From Chroococcidiopsidaceae cyanobacterium YX2bin18 (GTDB lineage Bacteria; Cyanobacteriota; Cyanobacteriia; Cyanobacteriales; Chroococcidiopsidaceae): a DNA stretch of 64,000 nt. Numbering within the stretch: the stretch's first letter is position 1; each line of letters opens with the position of its first letter. Under the pieces are notes generated by a model. The model saw only the letters and a program-made list of their open reading frames with translations, ran no database searches and had not been told where the DNA came from. The position numbers and the translations under genes were made by a program. This document shows, one piece after another, positions 57,048 to 64,000 of the stretch. The stretch spans positions 62,001 through 126,000 of the forward strand of contig JAUJND010000001.1 in the NCBI GenBank assembly GCA_030446505.1, in the 5' to 3' direction.

Positions 57048-57073
57048 AAAATATGAGTTATAGCTCACATTTT
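57048..57073. promoter_or_regulatory. Probable TetR operator
   Basis: AAAATATGAGT, then four bases TATA, then GCTCACATTTT: an inverted repeat of 11-base arms with two mismatched pairs. It lies between the divergent TetR and NmrA genes, 14 bases before the NmrA start, as expected for a TetR operator. Confidence 0.65.
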
Positions 57074-57087
57074 ACCAAGATATTCAA

Positions 57088-57969
57088 ATGATTTTAGTTA
57101 CTGGCGCAACTGGGAGTAACGGTACAGAGATTGTAAAGCGTCTCGCAACACGAAACGTTCAAGTACGCGCTCTGGTTCGCAATCGGGAGCGAGCCAGTGC
57201 GATACCAACTTCAATGGTTGCCAACGGCATCGCATTTCCCAACGTCGAAATGGTCGAGGGTGACTTTGATCTCCCCGCGACTCTGCTCGACGCACTTGCT
57301 GGTGTGAAACGTGCATTCCTCCTCACAAGCTCATCAGAACGCGCGGAAGTGCAACAGATCGCGTTCATTGATGCAGCGCGGCAAAGTGGTGTAGCGCACA
57401 TTGTGAAACTGTCGCAGTTCGGAGCCAACGCTAGCTCGCCTGGGCGCTTCCAGCGTTATCATGCAGCAGTCGAAGCAGCGCTCCAAGCATCAGGTATGGC
57501 ATATACGTTTCTCCGCCCCAACCTCTTCATGCAAGGCTTGTTAAACTTCCGCTCGACGATCGCGACTCAAAGCGCCTTCTACGCGGCGGCTAGCAATGCG
57601 AAAGTAAGCGCGGTTGACGTGCGCGACATTGCAGAAGTAGCCGTGGCTGCACTGACAGAAGCTGGGCATGAGGGAAAGATTTACGAACTCACTGGTCCGC
57701 AAGCGCTTACTCATGCCGAGATGGCAGAACACCTCTCCACTGTGCTAAATCGTCGGATTGCGTTTGTTGATACTTCGCCCGAATCCATGCATGACGCTTT
57801 ACTCAGTGTTGGTTTCCCCGTCTGGCAAGCAGACGGACTCCTTGAGGAGTACGCACTTTATCGGCGCAACGAGGCAGCAGCGGTCATGTCCGGTGTACAT
57901 CAGGCGATCGGTAAAGATCCGCGCAATTTTGAGGCATTCGCCCGCGACTACGCAACGATGTTTAGCTAA
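57088..57969 (+). CDS. NmrA-type NAD(P)-binding oxidoreductase
   Basis: The 293-residue protein has an N-terminal Rossmann motif (ILVTGATGSNG, residues 2-12) and fits the NmrA/atypical SDR group: VRALVRNRERA, MVEGDFDLPATLLDALAGVKRAFLLTSS, then HIVKLSQFGA and YTFLRPNLFMQ. It lacks the classical YxxxK, as usual for NmrA-like redox sensors and quinone reductases. Base composition is visibly more GC-rich than in neighbours, which hints at transfer. Controlled, by context, by the divergent TetR gene. The gene is intact. Confidence 0.88.
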   Translation: MILVTGATGSNGTEIVKRLATRNVQVRALVRNRERASAIPTSMVANGIAFPNVEMVEGDFDLPATLLDALAGVKRAFLLTSSSERAEVQQIAFIDAARQSGVAHIVKLSQFGANASSPGRFQRYHAAVEAALQASGMAYTFLRPNLFMQGLLNFRSTIATQSAFYAAASNAKVSAVDVRDIAEVAVAALTEAGHEGKIYELTGPQALTHAEMAEHLSTVLNRRIAFVDTSPESMHDALLSVGFPVWQADGLLEEYALYRRNEAAAVMSGVHQAIGKDPRNFEAFARDYATMFS

Positions 57970-58195
57970 CAGGTGTCGCCCCTGTCTAACTCAGAGGAGG
58001 TAAACAGTAGAGAAGCAGAGTTGTTACTCGCTTCGGGAAGGCTTGGTTCTTGGATTTAGATTGAGTGGATGCTGCTTAACAAATATGCTGGAGCGGCGAA
58101 TTAAGGTTTTTCGCTTCGCTTACTGGGCGCAACTTCAACACAGGCGCAATATCCAATCCTGTAAAATCCAGATTGCAACATCATTTGCTTTGATC

Positions 58196-58903
58196 ATGCA
58201 AAATCAAGAGTCATCTATTGTTTTTGACCAAGAACGTGCTTCTTCCTACGACAAAAGATTCGCTAAATTGGCTCCGTTGCGCGACGCACTTCATTTGCTT
58301 ATCCGCTTTGTACTTGCCGAACTTTCTACCAATGCGCGGATTCTCTGTGTCGGCGTGGGAACTGGCTTGGAATTGATTTATCTCGCCCAAACATTTCCAC
58401 AGTGGCAGTTTACGGCGGTAGAGCCTGCGGCACCGATGCTTGACATCTGTCGCCAACGCGCCGAAGAGTGTGGCATCGTGTCACGTTGCACCTTTCACGA
58501 AGGTTATCTCGATTCACTGCCCGCATCGCCCTCCTTTGATGCGGCGACTTGCCTTCTGGTTTCTCACTTCTTTATGCAGCAAGATGAGCGGCGCAACTTT
58601 TTTAGTCAAATTGCTTCACGACTTTGCCCTAATGGATATTTGGTCAGTGCTGATCTGGCTTCCGATATGTCCACTTCAGCCTACCAAAGCCTTCTTGAAG
58701 TTTGGCTACGAACGCTGAGGTATTCCGAAGTGCCTACTGAGGAAGTTGAAAAGTTTCGTGCTTCTTATGGTCGGGATGCTGCTGTGCTACCGCCACTTGA
58801 AGTCGAATCAATAATTGCATCGAGCGGCTTTGATACACCTGTATTGTTTTTCCAGACCCTTCTCATTCATGCCTGGTATGCGAAGCGAACTCTACTGAGT
58901 TAG
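58196..58903 (+). CDS. Class I SAM-dependent methyltransferase
   Basis: The 235-residue product, starting at the ATG 58196 (MQNQESSIVFDQERASSYDKRFAKLAPLRD), has the SAM-binding motif ILCVGVGTGLELIYLAQ, an acidic strand end in FTAVEPAAPML and PSFDAATCLLVSHFF as the next motif. It resembles methyltransferases related to UbiE and tellurite-type families. The substrate is unknown. The tracked ORF starts 51 codons earlier, in sequence that is unlikely to be translated. Its end is duplicated at 56141-56299. Confidence 0.87.
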   Translation: MQNQESSIVFDQERASSYDKRFAKLAPLRDALHLLIRFVLAELSTNARILCVGVGTGLELIYLAQTFPQWQFTAVEPAAPMLDICRQRAEECGIVSRCTFHEGYLDSLPASPSFDAATCLLVSHFFMQQDERRNFFSQIASRLCPNGYLVSADLASDMSTSAYQSLLEVWLRTLRYSEVPTEEVEKFRASYGRDAAVLPPLEVESIIASSGFDTPVLFFQTLLIHAWYAKRTLLS

Positions 58904-59012
58904 AAGCGATCAACAGCAGCCGAACAAGGCGCTGCACTCGACAACCGGAAGCTTAGTCGTTAGGCTGCTGGTTAGCAGGTGAGGGCGCAACCAAAAGATT
59001 GTTGGTGAGTGT

Positions 59013-59738
59013 TCAATACGAGTTAGATGAAGATAGTTTTGCACTCGGCAAATGGTGTTGTGTAGCGGAAAGTTGTGCAACCATCTCGGCACGAGACGAA
59101 ACCTCAAGCTTACGAAACATCCGCTTCAAAGCCTGCTTCACAGAATTTTCAGTAATCCAAAGTTTATTTCCAATTTCTGCATTGGTTCGTCCTAAAGCAA
59201 CCAATTCTGCAATTTGCAACTCACGAGGCGTTAAGCGATTAGTTCTAAACGGTTGGTGCTGTGGTTCCTTCAGAGTTGCGCTTTGCGTGAATCGCACTGT
59301 TGCAGTCCTAACCGACAAGTGCAAACAGATGCCACTCAAATCAGCTAAATTTTGGCTATCAAAGCCAGGCATTGACTTTTCACGGGTGCAAGCCACTGCA
59401 CCTACTAATTGACCGCGATCAATGATCGGTCCTGCCATCACATGCCAATGATCAGGACGGGGACAAATGATTGACCACGCCTTGGGGGATGTAACCAATC
59501 CTTCATGGACAGGCGTATGGCGCTCTGCTAAGTAACGTGCAATAGGATTATGAACGACCGATAACGCGACTTTTAGTATCTGAAGATTGCGACCAGCTAA
59601 AAGCTGCTCGAAGAAAAAGATCCCCGATCGCTTGGCTGCAAAATAATCACCAAATTTTGGCACGACTTGCGATCGCAACTCGATTTCATCCTATAGCTGG
59701 TAAAAGGCTTCAAATAAAAGCTGAAAGGAACATGTCAT
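59013..59738 (-). pseudogene. LuxR-family regulator with in-frame amber near the start
   Basis: The C-terminal LuxR helix-turn-helix is complete: LTPRELQIAELVALGRTNAEIGNKLWITENSVKQALKRMFRKL. The N-terminal part (VVPKFGDYFAAKRSGIFFFEQL to VHEGLVTSPKAWSIICPRPDHWHVM) is a sensor-like domain, perhaps GAF. The natural start seems to be the ATG at 59738 (MTCSFQLLFEAFYQL), but a TAG follows as codon 16, after which the frame continues DEIELRSQVV. A TTG at 59678 could allow translation of a slightly shorter protein, so the gene may still work. It diverges from the DJ-1 gene. Confidence 0.7.
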
Positions 59739-59837
59739 AGTGGAGCAAAGAGAACTAGATCCAGGACTGGGCGCAGTGGGTTGCCACTCCTAGTATAAGG
59801 ATAGATTTTATGGCAATCGCCATTAGGAGACGAATTC

Positions 59838-60500
59838 ATGACTCACTCACAAAAGCACATCATTGGTTTGGTAATTTATCCAGGCATGACGGCACTTGAT
59901 ATTGTGGGACCCCAGCAAGTTTTTAGTGCGCTTCCCAATGTCCAGATCCATCGCATCTGGAAAACGCTAGACCCGATTAAAACCGATGATGGAATGATGA
60001 TTTTGCCTGATACTACCTTTGAAAATTGCCCGCCCTTGGACGTTATCTGTGTCGGCGGCGGCTTAGGACAGATGACAGTAGTAGACGATCCAGAGGTGCT
60101 TAAATTTCTCCAGCAGCAGGGTAGCACCGCAAAGTTCATCACCTCTGTGTGTGGTGGGTCTGAGTTTTTGGCGAAGGCAGGACTGCTACAAGGCTATCGA
60201 GCGGCTACTCACTGGATGGTACGTGAACAGCTAGCAGGATTGGGAGTTGAGGTCGGAACAGAGCGAGTAGTAATTGACCGAAATCGCATGACTGGTGGGG
60301 GTGTTACGGCAGGCATTGATTTTGGTCTAACGATTGCTGAAGTGCTTTGTGGTGAGGAAACCGCCAAGATCGCTCAACTATTGATGGAGTACGATCCAGC
60401 CCCTCCATTCGATGTCGGTTCACCCGAAAAAGCGGGAGCTGAGTTGGTCAGTAAGGCGATGGCATATGCTACGGGAACATTGGGTTTAGAAGTGAAATAG
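59838..60500 (+). CDS. DJ-1/PfpI-family protein
   Basis: The 220-residue protein is a class I glutamine-amidotransferase-like member of the DJ-1/PfpI superfamily, close to isonitrile hydratase-like proteins. It has GLVIYPGMTALDIVGPQQVF at the start and the nucleophile elbow ITSVCGGSEFLAKAGLL with Cys105, then RAATHWMVREQLA and TGGGVTAGIDFGLTIAE. The chemistry cannot be fixed from sequence. It diverges from the LuxR gene, which is likely to regulate it, and is followed by a long hairpin. The gene is intact. Confidence 0.9.
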   Translation: MTHSQKHIIGLVIYPGMTALDIVGPQQVFSALPNVQIHRIWKTLDPIKTDDGMMILPDTTFENCPPLDVICVGGGLGQMTVVDDPEVLKFLQQQGSTAKFITSVCGGSEFLAKAGLLQGYRAATHWMVREQLAGLGVEVGTERVVIDRNRMTGGGVTAGIDFGLTIAEVLCGEETAKIAQLLMEYDPAPPFDVGSPEKAGAELVSKAMAYATGTLGLEVK

Positions 60501-60514
60501 GCAAATCTATAGGC

Positions 60515-60559
60515 AGCGTGTCACCTTTTTGACAAGTTATTTCAAAAAAGTGACACGCT
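60515..60559. repeat. Long hairpin after the DJ-1 gene
   Basis: AGCGTGTCACCTTTTTGA at 60515-60532 pairs almost perfectly (one mismatch) with TCAAAAAAGTGACACGCT at 60542-60559, leaving a nine-base loop. Its T-run falls inside the stem, so it may end transcription of the DJ-1 gene or be a small mobile palindrome. Confidence 0.75.
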
Positions 60560-60597
60560 CTAATCTCCAAAATTCATCTTCAAGAATAATTTCAATC

Positions 60598-61056
60598 ATG
60601 AATATTTATTTTCACTCTGAGCGATCGCAACTATCTGGACACTGGACTCAAATTGGCTTTCTTGCGATCGCTGTGCTGTTTAATCTTTGCCTGGTTGCTC
60701 AACTGCTGACGGTTGGATTAGCAGTTTTCTATAGCCCTACTTGGTGGAGCATTCACGTTTGGCTTGTTCGCGGATATAGTGGATTGGCTGTATTTCTTTT
60801 AGCAGGGCTTCTGATCAGTCCATTTCCTCGAAAAATACAAATGCTTACAGGAGGTCTAATAACACTACTCATTCTGCAATTCATCACGATTCACCTAAAT
60901 CATCCCTTACCTTTAGGCATACTCCACCCGCTAATTGGCTTTACATTGTTTAATGCCTCGACAACCTTGGTTCATCGAGTATGGCGTGTAGTATTTAACG
61001 AGTCAGATGCTGTGACATCTGCTGAACCTTACCCCAGTATATCTATCAAAAAATAA
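60598..61056 (+). CDS. Four-helix membrane protein, DUF6220-like
   Basis: The 152-residue protein, from the ATG at 60598, has four membrane helices: IGFLAIAVLFNLCLVAQLL with LTVGLAVFY, GYSGLAVFLLAGLLI, IQMLTGGLITLLILQFITIHL and ILHPLIGFTLFNASTTLVH. Conserved His residues in helices (SIHVWLVRGYSG, ITIHLNH, LHPLIGF) recall haem-binding or DUF6220-type membrane proteins. Function is unknown. The tracked start 23 codons upstream lies in the hairpin and is unlikely. Confidence 0.7.
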   Translation: MNIYFHSERSQLSGHWTQIGFLAIAVLFNLCLVAQLLTVGLAVFYSPTWWSIHVWLVRGYSGLAVFLLAGLLISPFPRKIQMLTGGLITLLILQFITIHLNHPLPLGILHPLIGFTLFNASTTLVHRVWRVVFNESDAVTSAEPYPSISIKK

Positions 61057-61134
61057 TGACAATGCAAAATAAAAAGATTTGGAGTTCCATAAAACCCCAA
61101 ATCTTAGAATAAATCATTAATTAATCAGCAACGG

Positions 61135-62472
61135 CTATAAAGTCAAAGATTGAGCATTTGTCTCAATCAACTTTGCCAAATCTTGCAAGAAGGCAGCAGC
61201 AGTTGCTCCATAGATAATTCGGTGGTCACAAGTAATATTGACCTGCATTTGTTGGCGCACACCGATCATGCCCTCACTTGCTACCACTTGCGATCGGGAA
61301 GCACCGATCGCTAAAATTGAACCTTGTCCAGGTGGCAAAATAGCATCAAATCGATCTACGCCAAACATTCCTAAATTCGACAGGGTAAAAGTGCCACTGT
61401 TGTATTCTTCTGGTTGCAATTGTTTAGCTCTAGCGCGGTCTACTAATGCTTTCCAGTTACGCGACAGCGAATAAATATCTAGCTGGTCTGCATTCTGCAA
61501 CACTGGCGTAATCAGTCCCCCGTCTTCCATTGCTACCGCCACAGCAATATTAATGCCAGCACGATACACAATTCCCTGCTCTGAATAGCTGGCATTTACT
61601 AAAGGATGTTTTTGCAATGCCATCGCTACCGCTTTTGCCAGTAGTGCCGTCATCGTAACGCCCTTAGACTTAATCTGCTTGTAAAGCTTATCCAACTCGT
61701 CAGTAGTAATCGTATAACCCACATGGAAAGTCGGCACCTGTAAACTAGCTACCATATTTCGCACTACTGCATTTTGCAGCGTGTTCAGCGGCACCACTTG
61801 ACCGGGGGCAGTGGCAACGGGGGTTGGGGTAGGTACTGGGGCAGTCTTTACCGCTGGTGCAGCAGGTGGAGCAATGGGTGTTGTTACTGATGCAGGTGCG
61901 GGTGCAGCGGGGGCTTTCGCTGTCGATGTCGCAGCGGTACTAGGTTTGCCCGATGCAGCCTCTACATCTTCGGCAACAATCCGACCATGAGGTCCACTTC
62001 CTTGCAAGGTACTTAAATCAACTTTTAGTTCCTTCGCCAACTTTCGGGCGCGGGGTGAAACCATAATCCGTCCATTGCCGGAGTTTGCACCGTTTGGCTG
62101 ATCGGTTACAGGGGTGGCTGAAGGCGTTTCGACTGTGGCTGAGACATCGGCAATTTGTCCTGGAGAGGTGGTAGCTTCTGTACTAGCGTCGGAGCCGCCA
62201 GAAGCTTGTTGATGGGCAGTTTCTATTTCTGCTTCCGTTTCTGCTACCAAGGCGATCGCCGCTCCCACAGGTGCGGCTTCACCAGCTGGAACGAGGATTA
62301 TGGCAATGTAGCCCTCGTAAAAGGACTCCACATCCATATCTGCCTTATCAGATTCGACAACCACGACTGTTTCGCCTTTTTCCACTTTTTCACCAGCGGA
62401 TTTGACCCAAGAGACAATTTTGCCTTCGGTCATGGTGGAACTAAGAGCAGGCATAAAGACTTCGTGAATCAT
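61135..62472 (-). CDS. pdhC: Dihydrolipoamide acetyltransferase (pyruvate dehydrogenase E2)
   Basis: E2 is the core of the pyruvate dehydrogenase complex and moves acetyl groups to CoA. The 445-residue product has one lipoyl domain with the lipoylated Lys43 in VESDKADMDVES, an Ala/Pro/Thr-rich linker, the peripheral subunit-binding domain (VSPRARKLAKELKVDL, then GSGPHGRIVAEDV at about 136-169) and the catalytic domain. Its active-site segment reads CDHRIIYGA, keeping the His and Gly but with Tyr for Asp, as I recall for cyanobacterial E2s. The gene is intact and ends the accessory block. Confidence 0.93.
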   Translation of the reverse strand: MIHEVFMPALSSTMTEGKIVSWVKSAGEKVEKGETVVVVESDKADMDVESFYEGYIAIILVPAGEAAPVGAAIALVAETEAEIETAHQQASGGSDASTEATTSPGQIADVSATVETPSATPVTDQPNGANSGNGRIMVSPRARKLAKELKVDLSTLQGSGPHGRIVAEDVEAASGKPSTAATSTAKAPAAPAPASVTTPIAPPAAPAVKTAPVPTPTPVATAPGQVVPLNTLQNAVVRNMVASLQVPTFHVGYTITTDELDKLYKQIKSKGVTMTALLAKAVAMALQKHPLVNASYSEQGIVYRAGINIAVAVAMEDGGLITPVLQNADQLDIYSLSRNWKALVDRARAKQLQPEEYNSGTFTLSNLGMFGVDRFDAILPPGQGSILAIGASRSQVVASEGMIGVRQQMQVNITCDHRIIYGATAAAFLQDLAKLIETNAQSLTL

Positions 62473-62578
62473 GGGGTGGAGTCCTGAATCGATAATCTAG
62501 GAAAAAATTAAGTCAGATTGAATTGTATCTTGAGGCAGAGAGTAGGGAGTGGGGAACAGTAGCAATGGTCAACGAAAA

Positions 62579-63028
62579 TTAAATATCACCCCGAATTTCC
62601 TCTACTACACCATCGCGTAACAGAATTTCTACCTGCATTTTGTTAACAAGGTTATCTCCCACTCCGACGCTGAAAAAGCCCTCGACCTGTAATTGGGTAA
62701 CTTCCTGACCAAGTTCTAGTATCTGCACTTGTTGGAGGTTTTGCAAACTCTGATTTTTTTGCTCTAGTAGTTCACTTTTCTTTTCATTGACTTGGAGTTG
62801 GATATTGTCAATTTGTTGCAGTGTTTGGGGACCAGGGGGTTGTAGACTCTGTTTTTGAATCTCAGCGATCGCTCGTTGCCCTTGACTATCCAGTTGTTGC
62901 AACTGACCATCAACTTGATTGATTTGAGCCTGAAGTTGCTGTTGAACTTCGTCCTTCCAGCGGTCAGTGACAACTGCCTTAATGTTAATGGGTCGCTTGA
63001 GGACTAATTGGGGTTTGGAGGCATCCAT
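62579..63028 (-). CDS. YlqD-family protein
   Basis: The 149-residue protein begins LVLKRPINIKAVVTDRWKDEVQQQLQAQINQVDGQLQQLD and has a long coiled-coil of Gln and Lys residues. It ends with VEGFFSVGVGDNLVNKMQVEILLRDGVVEEIRG, a beta-rich part. This is the YlqD family, whose function is not known. It lies between the acyl synthetase and the E2 gene, all on the minus strand, with a short gap to the synthetase. Confidence 0.85.
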   Translation of the reverse strand: MDASKPQLVLKRPINIKAVVTDRWKDEVQQQLQAQINQVDGQLQQLDSQGQRAIAEIQKQSLQPPGPQTLQQIDNIQLQVNEKKSELLEQKNQSLQNLQQVQILELGQEVTQLQVEGFFSVGVGDNLVNKMQVEILLRDGVVEEIRGDI

Positions 63029-63062
63029 AAACTTTTGTCACACTCTATAATTGTGGGTTGGA

Positions 63063-64000
63063 TCAGGCAAACATCCCGTTAATAATATCGTGATAGCGTT
63101 CCATCACAACGTTTCGCCGAATCTTCAATGTTTGAGTCATCATCCCATTTTCAATCGAAAACGGTGACAATATTAATTTAAAGGGACCAATGCGATCATC
63201 AGAGCGATAGCCCGGACGGTTTTGCACTTCCCGATTCAATTCTTGCCTAAACAAGTCTTGAATCAGCTTACTTTCAAGATTAATTTCTTGTGAGAGAGGA
63301 GTTTCCCCTTGTCTCCTTCGCCCCTTGTCCCCTTGTCCTTCTGCCTCCTCTGGTAGATCCAAGCGGAGATTCTGAGAGGCTGCCCATTGTTGCAATGCTT
63401 CGAGATTAGGAACAATCAAGGACCCCAGCGATCGCTGATCCTGTCCCACCAGCATAATTTGGTCAATATAAGGCGATCGCAAACAGGCATCTTCAATTGG
63501 AGTTGGCTCAATATTTTCTCCATTTGTCAACACAATCGTATCTTTCGCTCGTCCCGTCACCACCAGATCGTTTTGCTGGGTAACCCAACCGAGATCACCT
63601 GTATCAAACCAGCCTTCAGGGTCAATTGCCTTGGTAGTTGCTGCGGGATTTTGCCAGTAGCCCGGCATAATTTGCGGTCCACGAGCCATAATTAAGCCGC
63701 GCTGTTCTCTAGGTAGGGGTTGACGAGTTTCAGGATCAACAATCCGAATTTCTGTACCAGCAATCGGCTGTCCTGATGAACCACGCAAGTTATGCCAGGG
63801 ACGGCGGACGTTTGTAACTGGACTTGTTTCAGTCAAGCCATAGCCTACTAATATCTCAATGCCCACAATCTCAAAAAAATTATCCAGGTGCTTTGCCAAG
63901 GAACCACCGCCACTGATCATCCGCTTCACATCGCCTGTAGCCTCACGCACCTTTTTATAAACCAACTGTTCAGCTAGAGCATGGAGAGGCAAAAGCACAA
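63063..64000 (-). CDS. Long-chain acyl-CoA/acyl-ACP synthetase, C-terminal part
   Basis: The gene runs off the window, so its start is missing. The visible 312 residues are the second half of an AMP-binding enzyme that activates fatty acids; in cyanobacteria this is usually the acyl-ACP synthetase Aas, which recycles free fatty acids. Motifs are RMISGGGSLAKHLDNFFEIVG, the adenylation motif ILVGYGLTETSPVTNVR, GWFDTGDLGWV with its ATP-binding Asp, and VVTGRAKDTIVLTNGENIEP. The end QTLKIRRNVVMERY holds the catalytic Lys region. A repeat-derived insert lies between about residues 218 and 236. Confidence 0.9.
   Translation of the reverse strand, partial: VLLPLHALAEQLVYKKVREATGDVKRMISGGGSLAKHLDNFFEIVGIEILVGYGLTETSPVTNVRRPWHNLRGSSGQPIAGTEIRIVDPETRQPLPREQRGLIMARGPQIMPGYWQNPAATTKAIDPEGWFDTGDLGWVTQQNDLVVTGRAKDTIVLTNGENIEPTPIEDACLRSPYIDQIMLVGQDQRSLGSLIVPNLEALQQWAASQNLRLDLPEEAEGQGDKGRRRQGETPLSQEINLESKLIQDLFRQELNREVQNRPGYRSDDRIGPFKLILSPFSIENGMMTQTLKIRRNVVMERYHDIINGMFA
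63304..63345. repeat. Short CCCCTTGTC-type repeat inside the synthetase gene
   Basis: The plus strand reads CCCCTTGTCTCCTTCGCCCCTTGTCCCCTTGTCC, a run of related 7-9-base units. Such repeats are usually intergenic in filamentous cyanobacteria. Here they encode EGQGDKGRRRQGE in frame within a surface linker of the synthetase. Confidence 0.7.

Noticed and set aside
61238-62487. Plus-strand ORFs of 78 and 110 residues
   Set aside because: They are antisense shadows of the well-supported E2 gene.
1-64000. tRNA or rRNA genes
   Set aside because: I found no cloverleaf with the T-loop consensus and no rRNA-like stretch when reading by eye; a tRNAscan run would settle it.

Overview
The window is cyanobacterial chromosome. 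The HIP1 octamer GCGATCGC occurs many times. The proteins include families largely confined to cyanobacteria: DUF1823, DUF2811, DUF3082, a DUF6679-like protein, a CPP1-like J-domain protein, an FtsH2-type protease and a probable NdhP peptide. I cannot name the genus. Many genes are whole and ordinary, but an unusual share are cut by insertion sequences or broken by single-base indels. The indel-broken genes cluster (about 2-4, 32-39 and 48.6-55.5 kb), and several breaks fall in homopolymers, so poor local sequence quality competes with real gene decay.

Region by region. 0-1 kb: an IS5-type element and an IS630 scrap flank the remains of an EAL-domain gene. 1.2-4.9 kb: a small secreted protein, a frameshifted di-heme cytochrome c peroxidase and a broken dprA. 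5.3-8.1 kb: a tight three-gene operon of RNA ligase RtcB, a COG0523 (CobW-type) GTPase and archease. 8.8-11.3 kb: a secreted-protein gene split by an IS1-family element with clear target duplications, then a frameshifted GIY-YIG-like gene. 11.6-21.7 kb: SLH protein, PD-(D/E)XK nuclease, unknown protein, TPR protein, Hsp20, small membrane protein, DUF1823, DUF697 GTPase, secreted protein and fmt. 21.7-24.7 kb: a mobile-element graveyard (IS6-like, IS5-like, integrase scrap) holding a fragment of a type I methylase, then a frameshifted DUF29 gene.

24.9-31.4 kb is intact housekeeping: Nif3-like protein, DUF6679-like protein, MBL/beta-CASP protein, a probable ndhP too short for the ORF track, 3-methyladenine glycosylase, rsmA, ispE and DUF3082. 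31.6 kb has five TTCCCC motifs spaced 11, 11, 21 and 21 bp. 32-39.3 kb carries frame-broken DUF2811, response regulator, CPP1-like, HAD phosphatase, HPPD, SDR and ftsH2-type genes. 39.5-48.5 kb: acetyltransferase, two Uma2 genes (one broken by a 110-bp duplication), a broken DUF262 plus AlbA_2 gene, a Ser/Thr kinase, an RlpA-like lipoprotein and an Omp85 protein. 48.6-55.5 kb: frame-broken LpxB-related, GT4, TM0106-type nuclease and GspE/PilB genes. 56-61 kb is an accessory block: TetR regulator with a visible operator, NmrA-type oxidoreductase, SAM methyltransferase with a duplicated tail, LuxR regulator, DJ-1/PfpI protein and a membrane protein. 61.1-64 kb: pyruvate dehydrogenase E2, YlqD and the end of an acyl-CoA/ACP synthetase.

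The most attractive functional lead is the rtcB-GTPase-archease operon, in which a metallochaperone-type GTPase sits between a metal-dependent RNA ligase and its activator. No CRISPR array, rRNA or tRNA gene was recognised.
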